Part shown: piece after piece, positions 23,083 to 31,894 of the stretch
Numbering within the stretch: position 1 is the first letter of the stretch
Layout of the letters: every line of letters starts with the position of its first letter
DNA from: a virus
DNA length: 50,202 nucleotides
Strand: one strand, 5' to 3'
Virus record (IMG/VR): IMGVR_UViG_3300034073_002780
Span: 1-50,202 of that record
The notes under the pieces: generated by a model
Database searches by the model: none
Seen by the model: the letters and a program-made list of their open reading frames with translations, nothing else
What the model was told of the DNA's origin: nothing
Made by a program: the position numbers and the translations under genes

Positions 23083-26000
23083 ATGGCCCAAAAAACAAAT
23101 TTAAATGTAAGTCCATATTTTGATGATTTTGACTCATCTAAAGAATATTATAAAGTTCTTTTTAGTCCAGGGAGACCTATTCAAGCTAGAGAACTAAACA
23201 ATATTCAGTCCCAAATTCAAAATCAAATTGAAAAGTTTGGTAGTCATATATTTAAAGATGGATCTATGGTAATTCCTGGAGGAGTTACTTATGATTCTAG
23301 ATTTTATGCAGTAAAGTTAGATCCAAGACAGTTTGGAATAGATATTAACATTTATATTAATAGCTTTATTGGAAAAAGAATATACGGAAAAACTTCTGGA
23401 GTAGGTGCTGAAGTTGATTACATTGCATATCCAAGTGATAGTGATGAAGTAGAATATATTACACTTTATGTAAAGTATATTAAATCCGACAATAATAATA
23501 ATATTGCACAGTTTTCTGATGGTGAATCTTTATATTGTGATGAGGATGTTACATATGGAAATACCACAATTTCATCAGAGACCCCATTTGCTACAACAAT
23601 TGCAATAAACTCAACTGCCATAGGTTCTGCAGCTCATGTCAGTAGAGGAGTCTATTTTGTAAGGGGATATTTTGTTGAGGTATTACCTCAGACTATAATA
23701 TTAGACTATTATAGTAATTTACCTTCATATAAGGTTGGTTTTACTGTAAATGAAAAAATTGTAAATGCAAAAGAAGATAATTCTTTGTATGATAATGCAA
23801 AAGGATTTACTAATTTTGCTGCTCCTGGTGCAGATAGATTTTCTATTTCATTGAAACTGGATAAACGTCCATTAGATGATGTAGGAGATCCAAATTTTAT
23901 TGAATATATGAGAACCGATGAAGGTGAACTTAAAAAGGAGGAAACTACAACACAATATAGTTTAATCAGAGATTATTTGGCAAAAAGAACATATGATGAA
24001 TCTGGAGACTATAGTGTAGATCCTTTTACAATTAATCTTAAAGAATCATTAAATGATTATGAAGGAAATGATGGATTATTTTTCCCAGGAGATACTACTG
24101 ACGATGGCAATATTCCATCAGATGATCTTGCTTGCATCAAACTTTCCCCTGGAATAGCATATGTTTCAGGTTATGATATTGCTAAACAAAATTCAACATC
24201 AGTTGATATTCAAAAACCAAGAACAACTGAAAGAATTGATAGAATTTCTTCACAGATAAAGTTAGGAAATTTTATAAGAGTAAATAATGTCAATGGTTCC
24301 CCAAATTTCAAAGAAACTATTGGTTTGTATAGTGCCAGAAAAACTTCAAATACTGCAGCTTCTGGTACGAAAATTGGAGATGCTAGAGTTTATAACTGCA
24401 ACTTAACAGATGCGGCATATACTTCTGCAGCATCATCTTGGGATTTATATCTCTATGATATACAAACTTACACAAAGATAACACTCAATTCTGCTCTAAG
24501 TAACACAGAATTGCCAGAATCATCATTTGTAAAAGGGGTTAGTAGTGGTGCATCTGGATATGCTGTTTCTGCGGGAGGTGCCTCAACAACAGTATACTTA
24601 AGACAAACTTCTGGAATATTTCAAGAAGGTGAAAAAATCACTATTAATGGTGTTGATGAATATTCAAGAACAGTAACTAGTGTTATAGTATATTCATTAC
24701 AAGATGTTAAGTCTTTATTTAAGGAAACTACTGGAGGATTATTATCTTTTTCAGCAGATACAATCTTATACAGACGTACTTTACCAGGATTCACTTCTTC
24801 TGATGAATTTATTTTAACTAGTGGTGGAGTAGTTACTTGTCCTGGGAAATTTTTCAGCAATAAAATAAAGATTGGTGACGTAGTATCATACATTGGTGAT
24901 GGAGATACTCAGCATTATAATGTTGTATCTTCAATTTCTGCAGATTTATCTTCAATAACACTTGGTACTAGCACTACTGTCTCTGGTGTTTCTGATGGAA
25001 GCATTGGTGTTAGTGCTGATACTAAATTAAAATTATACTTAAAAACTGCAAAAATAGTTGATTATAATAATGGTTCACTTTATGTTAACCTTCCAAAATC
25101 TAATATATCTTCAGTAGATTTATCATCATCATCTCTTTCATTTAAATCTCAGACAATAAATCAATTTAGTACTGGATCTGGAACATTTACAGTAGATTCT
25201 AGTAACTTTAATCTATCTGCAGGTATTTCTACAGCATTCTTTGAATCATTTGATCAAGAAAGGTATAGTGTTCATTATACAGATAGAACTATAGAAACTT
25301 TATCATCAGACAAGGTTGCTTTAGATACTACTCAAAATCAAGTGACATTTAATAATGTCACATCTTCAAAAACAGTCGATACTCTAATTGCAACTTTAAC
25401 AAAGACTGGAATTCAAAGTAAAGTAAAAAATTATAACAGAAATACTATAGTTAATTACTCTTTATCAAAATATAAAAAATCTGGCAATGATTCAGATTCA
25501 ACTATTTCTGACGGATTAACATATTCAGCAGTTTATGGTATTAGAGTTCAAGATGAAGAAATATGTTTAGGATATCCAGATGTTTCAAATATCGTTAAAA
25601 TATATGAGTCACTGGACTCAGATTTTCCAGAATTTGACCAATTGACCTTTAGTTCTTTGGTAAATGTATCAAATAATGCTATTATTGGTGAAAAAATTGT
25701 AGGATCTGTCTCTGGTGCTGCTTGTAGGGTTGTAAGAAAACCAAATGGTCTTCCAAATAATTTGGAAATTGTATATTTAAATACTGAAAGATTTTCTACT
25801 GGTGAAGTTGTAAGATTTGAAGAATCTGAAATTACAACTCCAATTGATACCATCATCAATGGTGAATACAAAGACATTACTAATAGATTTATACTAGATC
25901 AAGGGCAAACTGATCAATATTATAATTATTCAAAACTTGTTAGAAAAAGTGGTGAGTCTGAGCCAAGTAGGAAAATAACAATTATTTTCAATCATTATAC

Positions 26001-29000
26001 TGTCCCATCAAATGATAATGGACAAGTTTTCACAGCACTTAGCTATTCAAAAAATCAATATCAAAAACTTATACCCAGAATAGGTAAAAGAAATATTTTA
26101 GCATCAAATACTTTAGATTTCAGACCAAGAGTTTCTCCTATTACAAATCTTTCTAGCCTAACTAGATCACCATTTGACTTTACTCAAAGATCATTTAATT
26201 CATATGAAATAATTGCACCTGATGAGGTTATTATTTTAGGAATTGAATACTATCTTGGAAGAATTGATAAACTTTTCTTAAACAGAAATGGTCAATTCGT
26301 AGTAAAAAATGGAACGCCTTCACTCAGTCCAGTTACACCACCTAATGAAGGTGAGGGAATGTTACTTGCTACTATATTTTTACCACCATACTTATCTGAG
26401 ACTAGTCATGCAATAATAAAGCTTGAGTCCAATAAGAGATATACTATGAGGGACATTGGAAAGATAGATACAAGATTGACAAATTTAGAAAGAACAACCA
26501 CACTATCATTGTTAGAGGTAAATACTGAGGCTTTACAAATTAAGGATGCAGATGGTCTGGATCAATTTAAAACAGGATTTTTCGTAGATAATTTTGAAAA
26601 TAATTCTTATATAGATAGATACTTAAGCACTATTGAGGTTAATAAGGGAATTAGTGCATTTAAAAATCAAAATACTCTCCCAAATATTCCTCAATCAAAA
26701 AGAGTTGGTGAAATTTATTATAGCCAAGATGGAAATATTAGATTTGCATCTCGTGGATCAAATCTTGAGTCTTTAACATTAAATTATACAGAGGTAGATT
26801 GGATTGAACAGCCAATAGCAACTAGAGTAGAAAATGTAAATCCTTTCCACGTTGTAGAATATGTTGGTACAGTTTCACTAAGTCCATCTGAGGATAGATG
26901 GGTTAGAACTTTTATTAAAGAACCTGCAAACGTAATAAACAAAACAATAAATTTAGAAAATCAAATATATCAAACAGAAACCGTTGTAGTACAAGCAACT
27001 GGAGATCCTGTATTTGTGGAAGATGTCACTAGAGTTAGAGCATCTGCTTTTGATGAAATGTTTGGAAGGCAACCAAACGGTGATAGCTGGCCAAATGGAA
27101 CACAAAGAACAATATCAAATTCATCATCTACATCAGTTAGTGTAAATACAGTGCCTGGAACACCAACTGATGAAACATTTACAACATCAGATACTGCATC
27201 TTCTACCGTAAGAAGATTAATTTCTGTTGAAGATGAAAAGTTTATGCGTTCAAGAAATGTTGAATTTAGTGCATCAAACTTAATGCCATTTGCCAGACAT
27301 TATCAATTTTTAGATAGTCAGTCAAAATTGAAATATATTCCAAAAATTATCAATGTGTCAAAAAATGCTAGTGGGAGTTCATTTATAACTGGTGAAATTG
27401 TTGATGGATATAGAGTTCTTTCAGTATCAGAAGGTAGTCTTACTGGACCAACTGAAGAAAATTCAATTATAACATTCAAACTTTGTACACCAAATCACAA
27501 ATATGGTGACTTTAATAATCCAACAGATGTTTATATTACAAATCCATATGATCAAGATACAACCTTACCATCAAAATATAGTTCTGGTCTAAATTACCTA
27601 AACATAGACACAAATTCACTTGCAAATGATATTAATTATAGTGGATACTTATCAACATATATGAAGTTTGTTGGAAGAACTAGTGGTGCGGTTGCTTGGT
27701 TATCCAGAAATGATCTGATAAGTGATGCAAATGGAGATCTTCAAGGATGCTTCTTTATTGAGGATCCATATTCTAATCCTGCACCAGTAGTTAAATTTAA
27801 CACTGGAACAAAAACATATCAATTGACTAGTAGTCAAACTAATGAAGAACCATTACCAGGATCTACTGATATTTCTAGAGCAGAAACTAATTATACTGCA
27901 ACTGGAATACTTAATACCTATCAAGATGAAACTACCAATATTACAACAAACTTAAATACGACAGTAACAACAACTGTCAATACAACTACAATAACTACTA
28001 CAACTACAACAAGAAGGACTGTTCTTGAACGATATGATCCTTTAGCACAATCCTTTGAGGTAGGAAGAACATCACAAGCACCACAAAATACGTCAACACA
28101 ACTAGATAAAATTTCTGATAGTGATGGTGCATTTTTAACTGCGGTTGATATTTACTTTAGAAAAGTTGATAGTGGTAATTCCCCAATAACTATTCAAGTT
28201 AGAAGTATGGAACTTGGAACTCCTACACTAATTCAAATTGGAGAACCTGTTATATTAAGACCAAATTCAGTTGTCCCTGGAAATGGTGGTAAGAAGTTAA
28301 AAGAATTAGTTTCTCAAGATGCTTCTGTTCCATGCCATATTACATTCCCATATCCAATTTATCTTCCACCCGATGATGAATATGCAATTGTATTGTTGGC
28401 ACCACAAAGTATTGGATATGAAGTTTTCATTGCAGAGATGAATGAGAAATCCCTAAATGAAAAATCATTGACAGGACTTCCAGAAGCAGAAGCTTCAAAA
28501 TATTCCAAACAATTTGCTATTGGAAGTTTATTCAAATCACAAAATGGTTCTATCTGGACTGCAGATCAAAACCAAGATTTGAAATTTAAATTATACAAGG
28601 CAAGATTCACAACTAATGCAGGAACTGCAATATTTAATAATCCACCATTGATAGCACAAGCAACAAAAAATTATTTTGGACCTTTAGTAAAAGATCCTAT
28701 TGAAATATTTCCAAGAAAATTGACGGTTGGTGTTACCACAACATCTAAAACTTCTGCATTATTTAATAGTTTAACATTTGGAAGAAAAGTAACTTCAAAT
28801 CAAAAACAGTATAACTATGGATTCATTGAGGGATTGGGTGGACCCTCTGGAGGAACTATTGGCATAACTACTGGAGGATTTAATTATGCAGATACTTCAG
28901 CAGTAGATACTTATAATGTATCTGGAAAAGGTTCTGGATTAAGACTGAATATTACCACAATTAATGGTACTATTACTGCAGCTTCAGTAAGTGCTGGCAG

Positions 29001-30612
29001 TAGTGGAAGTGGATATGTTTCTGGTGATGTTATAGGTATTGTAACATCCTCTGTTTCAAATTCTACTGGATATGGGGCATTACTTACAGTATCTGATGTA
29101 AATTTCTATGATACCTTATACTTAACTGATGTTCAAGGAGAAAATTTACCAGTTGGGTCAACATTACAATATTATGATTCTGGTATCCAATCTTCAGGAT
29201 TAACCATTTTGTCTTGTCCAGAACCAACTGGAATTTATGCTGGAAATGTTATGAAAGTTAACCAATTTGCTCATGGAATGTATTCCACTGCAAATAAAGT
29301 TACCTTAGCAAAGGTTTATACTGATAAGAAGTCCACAAAACTTTCATCACAACTTATTAGTTCTTCAACACTAATTAACGTTGAAAGTACTGCAGATTTA
29401 ACTACATTTGAGGGTCGTCCAGTTAGTGGTTCAAATCCTGGATATGTTATCATTGAAAATGAAATAATTAGGTACACTGGAGTTTCAGCAAATTCATTAA
29501 CAAATATTACTAGAGGTATTGATTCAAGTATTGTATCAACATATGAAGTTGGTCAAAGAGTTTATAAGTATGAAGTTGGCGGTGTTTCCCTAAGAAGAAT
29601 AAATGAAGTTGGTTTGGATGTGTATCAAACTTTACTTGAAGTTGCAGATATTAAGTCTGATCTCGATAGTTATTATGTAGAATTTAGTAGAACTACTAAT
29701 GGTGTCAATAGGTCTAGTGACAATACTCCAGTAGATGCGCCACAATTGTCATTTAATAGAAATGCTAAGGTTGGCGGTAATATTGTAGCAGCTGGCACTA
29801 ACCTTCTATATAATGAAATAACTCCATCATATGATGTATATGCTCCAGGTGGTGGACAAGTTTCAGTGAAGGCATTTGCCAGAATGGTTACTGGAACAAG
29901 TGTCGATGGTACAGAAACATCATTCTTGGATCTTGGATATTCACCAATTCAATTGAATAGTAGAAATGTATTTAATGATGTTAGAATGGTTGCATCTAGA
30001 GCAAATGAAATTTCATATTTAAGTGAACTTCCAGACTCAAGATCATTTACAACAGCATTAAATCTACAAACTACGAATCCAAATCTTTCACCACAAATTT
30101 TTATAGACAATACTGTTACAGATTTTGGTTTCTACAGATTAAATAAACCAGTATCTGATTATATAACTGATGGTAGAGTTAATAATTTGATAGATGGATC
30201 TCATAGTGCAACATACGTTTCCTCTATTATTGCCTTAGAACAACCATCCACTTCACTGAAAGTATTAATAAGTGCATATAGAGATTTTTCTTCTGATTTT
30301 AGAGTTCTTTATAACTTAGTTTCTGCAGACTCTTTTGCGGTTGATCAAGGATTTGTTCTATTCCCTGGATATAATAATCTAACCATAGATAATAATCAGG
30401 ATGGATTCTTAGATGTGGTCAATCCATCTTTAAATAGTGGATTGCCTGATAAATTAGTTAGACCAAGTTTAGATAATGAATTTTTAGAATATGAGTACAC
30501 TGCATCTAGTTTACCAGAATTTGTTGGATTCTCTATTAAAATAGTTATGTCTGGTACAAATCAAGCAAAACCACCAATAATTAAAAATATAAGAGTAATT
30601 GCACTTGCTTAA
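23083..30612 (+). CDS. Giant DUF4815-type baseplate/tail fibre protein
   Basis: This gene encodes 2509 residues, three bases after gp8. The N-terminal part (YFDDFDSSKEYYKVLFSPGR, then PIQARELNNIQSQIQNQIEK and HIFKDGSMVIPGG) is the DUF4815 signature of cyanophage and other myovirus baseplate proteins. A Thr-rich linker (residues about 1619-1645) precedes RYDPLAQSFEV and a jelly-roll-like part (FLTAVDIYFRK, PIYLPPDDEYAIVLLAP), also typical of this family. The distal part has one GG-x-GY-like module (near residue 1964) and an E-I-I-R-Y...TRG module before a conserved C-terminal domain ending KPPIIKNIRVIALA. It probably takes the place of the gp9/gp10-fibre attachment system of T4. Confidence 0.82.
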   Translation: MAQKTNLNVSPYFDDFDSSKEYYKVLFSPGRPIQARELNNIQSQIQNQIEKFGSHIFKDGSMVIPGGVTYDSRFYAVKLDPRQFGIDINIYINSFIGKRIYGKTSGVGAEVDYIAYPSDSDEVEYITLYVKYIKSDNNNNIAQFSDGESLYCDEDVTYGNTTISSETPFATTIAINSTAIGSAAHVSRGVYFVRGYFVEVLPQTIILDYYSNLPSYKVGFTVNEKIVNAKEDNSLYDNAKGFTNFAAPGADRFSISLKLDKRPLDDVGDPNFIEYMRTDEGELKKEETTTQYSLIRDYLAKRTYDESGDYSVDPFTINLKESLNDYEGNDGLFFPGDTTDDGNIPSDDLACIKLSPGIAYVSGYDIAKQNSTSVDIQKPRTTERIDRISSQIKLGNFIRVNNVNGSPNFKETIGLYSARKTSNTAASGTKIGDARVYNCNLTDAAYTSAASSWDLYLYDIQTYTKITLNSALSNTELPESSFVKGVSSGASGYAVSAGGASTTVYLRQTSGIFQEGEKITINGVDEYSRTVTSVIVYSLQDVKSLFKETTGGLLSFSADTILYRRTLPGFTSSDEFILTSGGVVTCPGKFFSNKIKIGDVVSYIGDGDTQHYNVVSSISADLSSITLGTSTTVSGVSDGSIGVSADTKLKLYLKTAKIVDYNNGSLYVNLPKSNISSVDLSSSSLSFKSQTINQFSTGSGTFTVDSSNFNLSAGISTAFFESFDQERYSVHYTDRTIETLSSDKVALDTTQNQVTFNNVTSSKTVDTLIATLTKTGIQSKVKNYNRNTIVNYSLSKYKKSGNDSDSTISDGLTYSAVYGIRVQDEEICLGYPDVSNIVKIYESLDSDFPEFDQLTFSSLVNVSNNAIIGEKIVGSVSGAACRVVRKPNGLPNNLEIVYLNTERFSTGEVVRFEESEITTPIDTIINGEYKDITNRFILDQGQTDQYYNYSKLVRKSGESEPSRKITIIFNHYTVPSNDNGQVFTALSYSKNQYQKLIPRIGKRNILASNTLDFRPRVSPITNLSSLTRSPFDFTQRSFNSYEIIAPDEVIILGIEYYLGRIDKLFLNRNGQFVVKNGTPSLSPVTPPNEGEGMLLATIFLPPYLSETSHAIIKLESNKRYTMRDIGKIDTRLTNLERTTTLSLLEVNTEALQIKDADGLDQFKTGFFVDNFENNSYIDRYLSTIEVNKGISAFKNQNTLPNIPQSKRVGEIYYSQDGNIRFASRGSNLESLTLNYTEVDWIEQPIATRVENVNPFHVVEYVGTVSLSPSEDRWVRTFIKEPANVINKTINLENQIYQTETVVVQATGDPVFVEDVTRVRASAFDEMFGRQPNGDSWPNGTQRTISNSSSTSVSVNTVPGTPTDETFTTSDTASSTVRRLISVEDEKFMRSRNVEFSASNLMPFARHYQFLDSQSKLKYIPKIINVSKNASGSSFITGEIVDGYRVLSVSEGSLTGPTEENSIITFKLCTPNHKYGDFNNPTDVYITNPYDQDTTLPSKYSSGLNYLNIDTNSLANDINYSGYLSTYMKFVGRTSGAVAWLSRNDLISDANGDLQGCFFIEDPYSNPAPVVKFNTGTKTYQLTSSQTNEEPLPGSTDISRAETNYTATGILNTYQDETTNITTNLNTTVTTTVNTTTITTTTTTRRTVLERYDPLAQSFEVGRTSQAPQNTSTQLDKISDSDGAFLTAVDIYFRKVDSGNSPITIQVRSMELGTPTLIQIGEPVILRPNSVVPGNGGKKLKELVSQDASVPCHITFPYPIYLPPDDEYAIVLLAPQSIGYEVFIAEMNEKSLNEKSLTGLPEAEASKYSKQFAIGSLFKSQNGSIWTADQNQDLKFKLYKARFTTNAGTAIFNNPPLIAQATKNYFGPLVKDPIEIFPRKLTVGVTTTSKTSALFNSLTFGRKVTSNQKQYNYGFIEGLGGPSGGTIGITTGGFNYADTSAVDTYNVSGKGSGLRLNITTINGTITAASVSAGSSGSGYVSGDVIGIVTSSVSNSTGYGALLTVSDVNFYDTLYLTDVQGENLPVGSTLQYYDSGIQSSGLTILSCPEPTGIYAGNVMKVNQFAHGMYSTANKVTLAKVYTDKKSTKLSSQLISSSTLINVESTADLTTFEGRPVSGSNPGYVIIENEIIRYTGVSANSLTNITRGIDSSIVSTYEVGQRVYKYEVGGVSLRRINEVGLDVYQTLLEVADIKSDLDSYYVEFSRTTNGVNRSSDNTPVDAPQLSFNRNAKVGGNIVAAGTNLLYNEITPSYDVYAPGGGQVSVKAFARMVTGTSVDGTETSFLDLGYSPIQLNSRNVFNDVRMVASRANEISYLSELPDSRSFTTALNLQTTNPNLSPQIFIDNTVTDFGFYRLNKPVSDYITDGRVNNLIDGSHSATYVSSIIALEQPSTSLKVLISAYRDFSSDFRVLYNLVSADSFAVDQGFVLFPGYNNLTIDNNQDGFLDVVNPSLNSGLPDKLVRPSLDNEFLEYEYTASSLPEFVGFSIKIVMSGTNQAKPPIIKNIRVIALA

Positions 30613-30620
30613 TATAAATT

Positions 30621-30854
30621 ATGGATAAGATAAGAGTTGAAGGATATACAAATCTCTATAGGGATGACAACACTGGTGCTATAATTAACACTGATGATGT
30701 TGCATATGAAATGTATATATCCTCTAAAAAAAGAAGATTAGAATACAAAAAAACTCAGAGAGAAGAAATTGATTCTCTTAAAAATGAAGTGAGTGAAATT
30801 AAATCTCTACTAATGGAGTTACTAAATGAATCCCGACGAAATAGAACTGAGTAG
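30621..30854 (+). CDS. Small coiled-coil conserved protein
   Basis: This gene encodes 77 residues. The N-terminus has VEGYTNLYRDDNTGAIINTD, then YISSKKRRLEYKKTQ and a leucine-spaced helix (EIDSLKNEVSEIKSLLMELL) that should form a coiled coil. Similar short proteins with the GYTNLYRD..TGAI motif are common between the fibre genes and the neck genes of cyanomyoviruses and other T4-like phages. The function is unknown; a chaperone or assembly factor role is only a guess from position. It overlaps the next gene by 29 nt. Confidence 0.75.
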   Translation: MDKIRVEGYTNLYRDDNTGAIINTDDVAYEMYISSKKRRLEYKKTQREEIDSLKNEVSEIKSLLMELLNESRRNRTE

Positions 30855-31002
30855 TATTGATAAAATGTTTGAATATGAGAAACATTCAAGATTTATTGAT
30901 GATATGAGTTTTAGTGAATTGAAAAACTTTTCAAAAGTTTATTGCAAATTATATCTTAAGCAACAAGAGGTTTTGGCATCTCTTTGTATTGATAATATAT
31001 AA
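30826..31002 (+). CDS. Small conserved cyanophage protein
   Basis: This gene encodes 58 residues from the ATG at 30826, overlapping the previous gene in another frame. The sequence is MNPDEIELSSIDKMFEYEKH, then FIDDMSFSELKNFSKVYCKL and YLKQQEVLASLCIDNI. It is all-helical in appearance. I recognise the (D/E)IEL...DKMFEYEK..R and L.NF.K.Y.KLYLKQQEV pattern from short genes before gp13 in cyanomyoviruses. The stop codon is part of the TATAAATA promoter for gp13. Function unknown. Confidence 0.72.
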   Translation: MNPDEIELSSIDKMFEYEKHSRFIDDMSFSELKNFSKVYCKLYLKQQEVLASLCIDNI

Positions 31003-31005
31003 ATA
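30998..31005 (+). promoter_or_regulatory. T4-type late promoter before gp13
   Basis: TATAAATA is an exact match that includes the TAA stop (31000-31002) of the preceding gene. It lies 49 nt before the gp13 ATG and opens the neck/packaging unit. Confidence 0.75.
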
Positions 31006-31054
31006 AAATTGGACCATTATATAATTAAGACTAATACTGCAGGAGTAATGAATA

Positions 31055-31894
31055 ATGGCAAAACCATCAAGTAGACAGGGGTTAATAGATTATTGTCTAA
31101 GACGCCTGGGTGCTCCTGTATTGGAAATTAACGTCGCAGAGGAACAGATTGACGATTTAGTTGATGATGCCCTCCAGTACTTCCACGAAAGGCACTTTGA
31201 TGGTGTCGAAAGAATGTACTTGAAGTACAAAGTTTCCCAAGAGGATATTGATAGGGGAAAGGCAAAGGGTACTTCTGGTGTAGGTATAGTTACGACTTCT
31301 GGAACTTCAATTATTGATGGTCAGTCAACCACTTTTAATTTTTACGAAACATCCAATTATATTCAAGTTCCAGATTCTGTAATTGGTGTTGAAAAGATAT
31401 TCAAATTTGATACTAGTTCTATTTCAGGTGGAATGTTTAGTATCAAGTATCAATTATTTTTAAACGACTTATATTATTTTAATTCTGTTGAGTTATTGCA
31501 GTATGCAATGACTAAGAGTTACTTAGAAGATATTGATTTTCTTTTAACAACTGATAAGCAGATAAGATTTAATAAGAGGCAGGATAGATTATATCTGGAT
31601 ATTGATTGGGGTTCACAAAGCACTGATACCTTTATAGTGATAGATTGTTATAGAATTTTAGATCCAAATGATTTTACACAGGTTTATAATGACTCATTCT
31701 TAAAGATGTATCTCACTGCTCTTATTAAGAGGCAATGGGGACAGAATTTAATTAAATTTAATGGTGTCAAACTTCCTGGTGGAATTGAGATGAATGGTAG
31801 ACAAATATATGATGATGCTGAGAAAGAGTTGCAAGAAATCAAGCAAAAAATGGCATTGGAATATGAATTACCACCTTACGACTTTATTGGATAA
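31055..31894 (+). CDS. 13: Neck protein gp13
   Basis: This gene encodes 279 residues (T4 gp13 is 309). SRQGLIDYCLRRLGAPVLEI and VAEEQIDDLVDDALQYFHER followed by HFDGVERMYLKYKVS are diagnostic for the gp13 family. Later, RQWGQNLIKFNGVKLPGGIE and GRQIYDDAEKELQEI confirm it. gp13 and gp14 seal the packaged head and form the neck to which the tail joins. The stop and the gp14 start overlap by one base (TAATG), which indicates coupled translation. A GCAGGAG ribosome binding site precedes the start. Confidence 0.94.
   Translation: MAKPSSRQGLIDYCLRRLGAPVLEINVAEEQIDDLVDDALQYFHERHFDGVERMYLKYKVSQEDIDRGKAKGTSGVGIVTTSGTSIIDGQSTTFNFYETSNYIQVPDSVIGVEKIFKFDTSSISGGMFSIKYQLFLNDLYYFNSVELLQYAMTKSYLEDIDFLLTTDKQIRFNKRQDRLYLDIDWGSQSTDTFIVIDCYRILDPNDFTQVYNDSFLKMYLTALIKRQWGQNLIKFNGVKLPGGIEMNGRQIYDDAEKELQEIKQKMALEYELPPYDFIG

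Noticed and set aside
8443-30612. Giant ORFs as assembly errors or fused genes
   Set aside because: Each stays open with consistent composition and repeated modules, and very large proteins at this position are known in cyanomyoviruses.
30613-30620. TATAAATT directly before the ATG at 30621 as a late promoter
   Set aside because: A start there would leave no leader, and the last base of the core does not match; the gene can be read through from the upstream unit.
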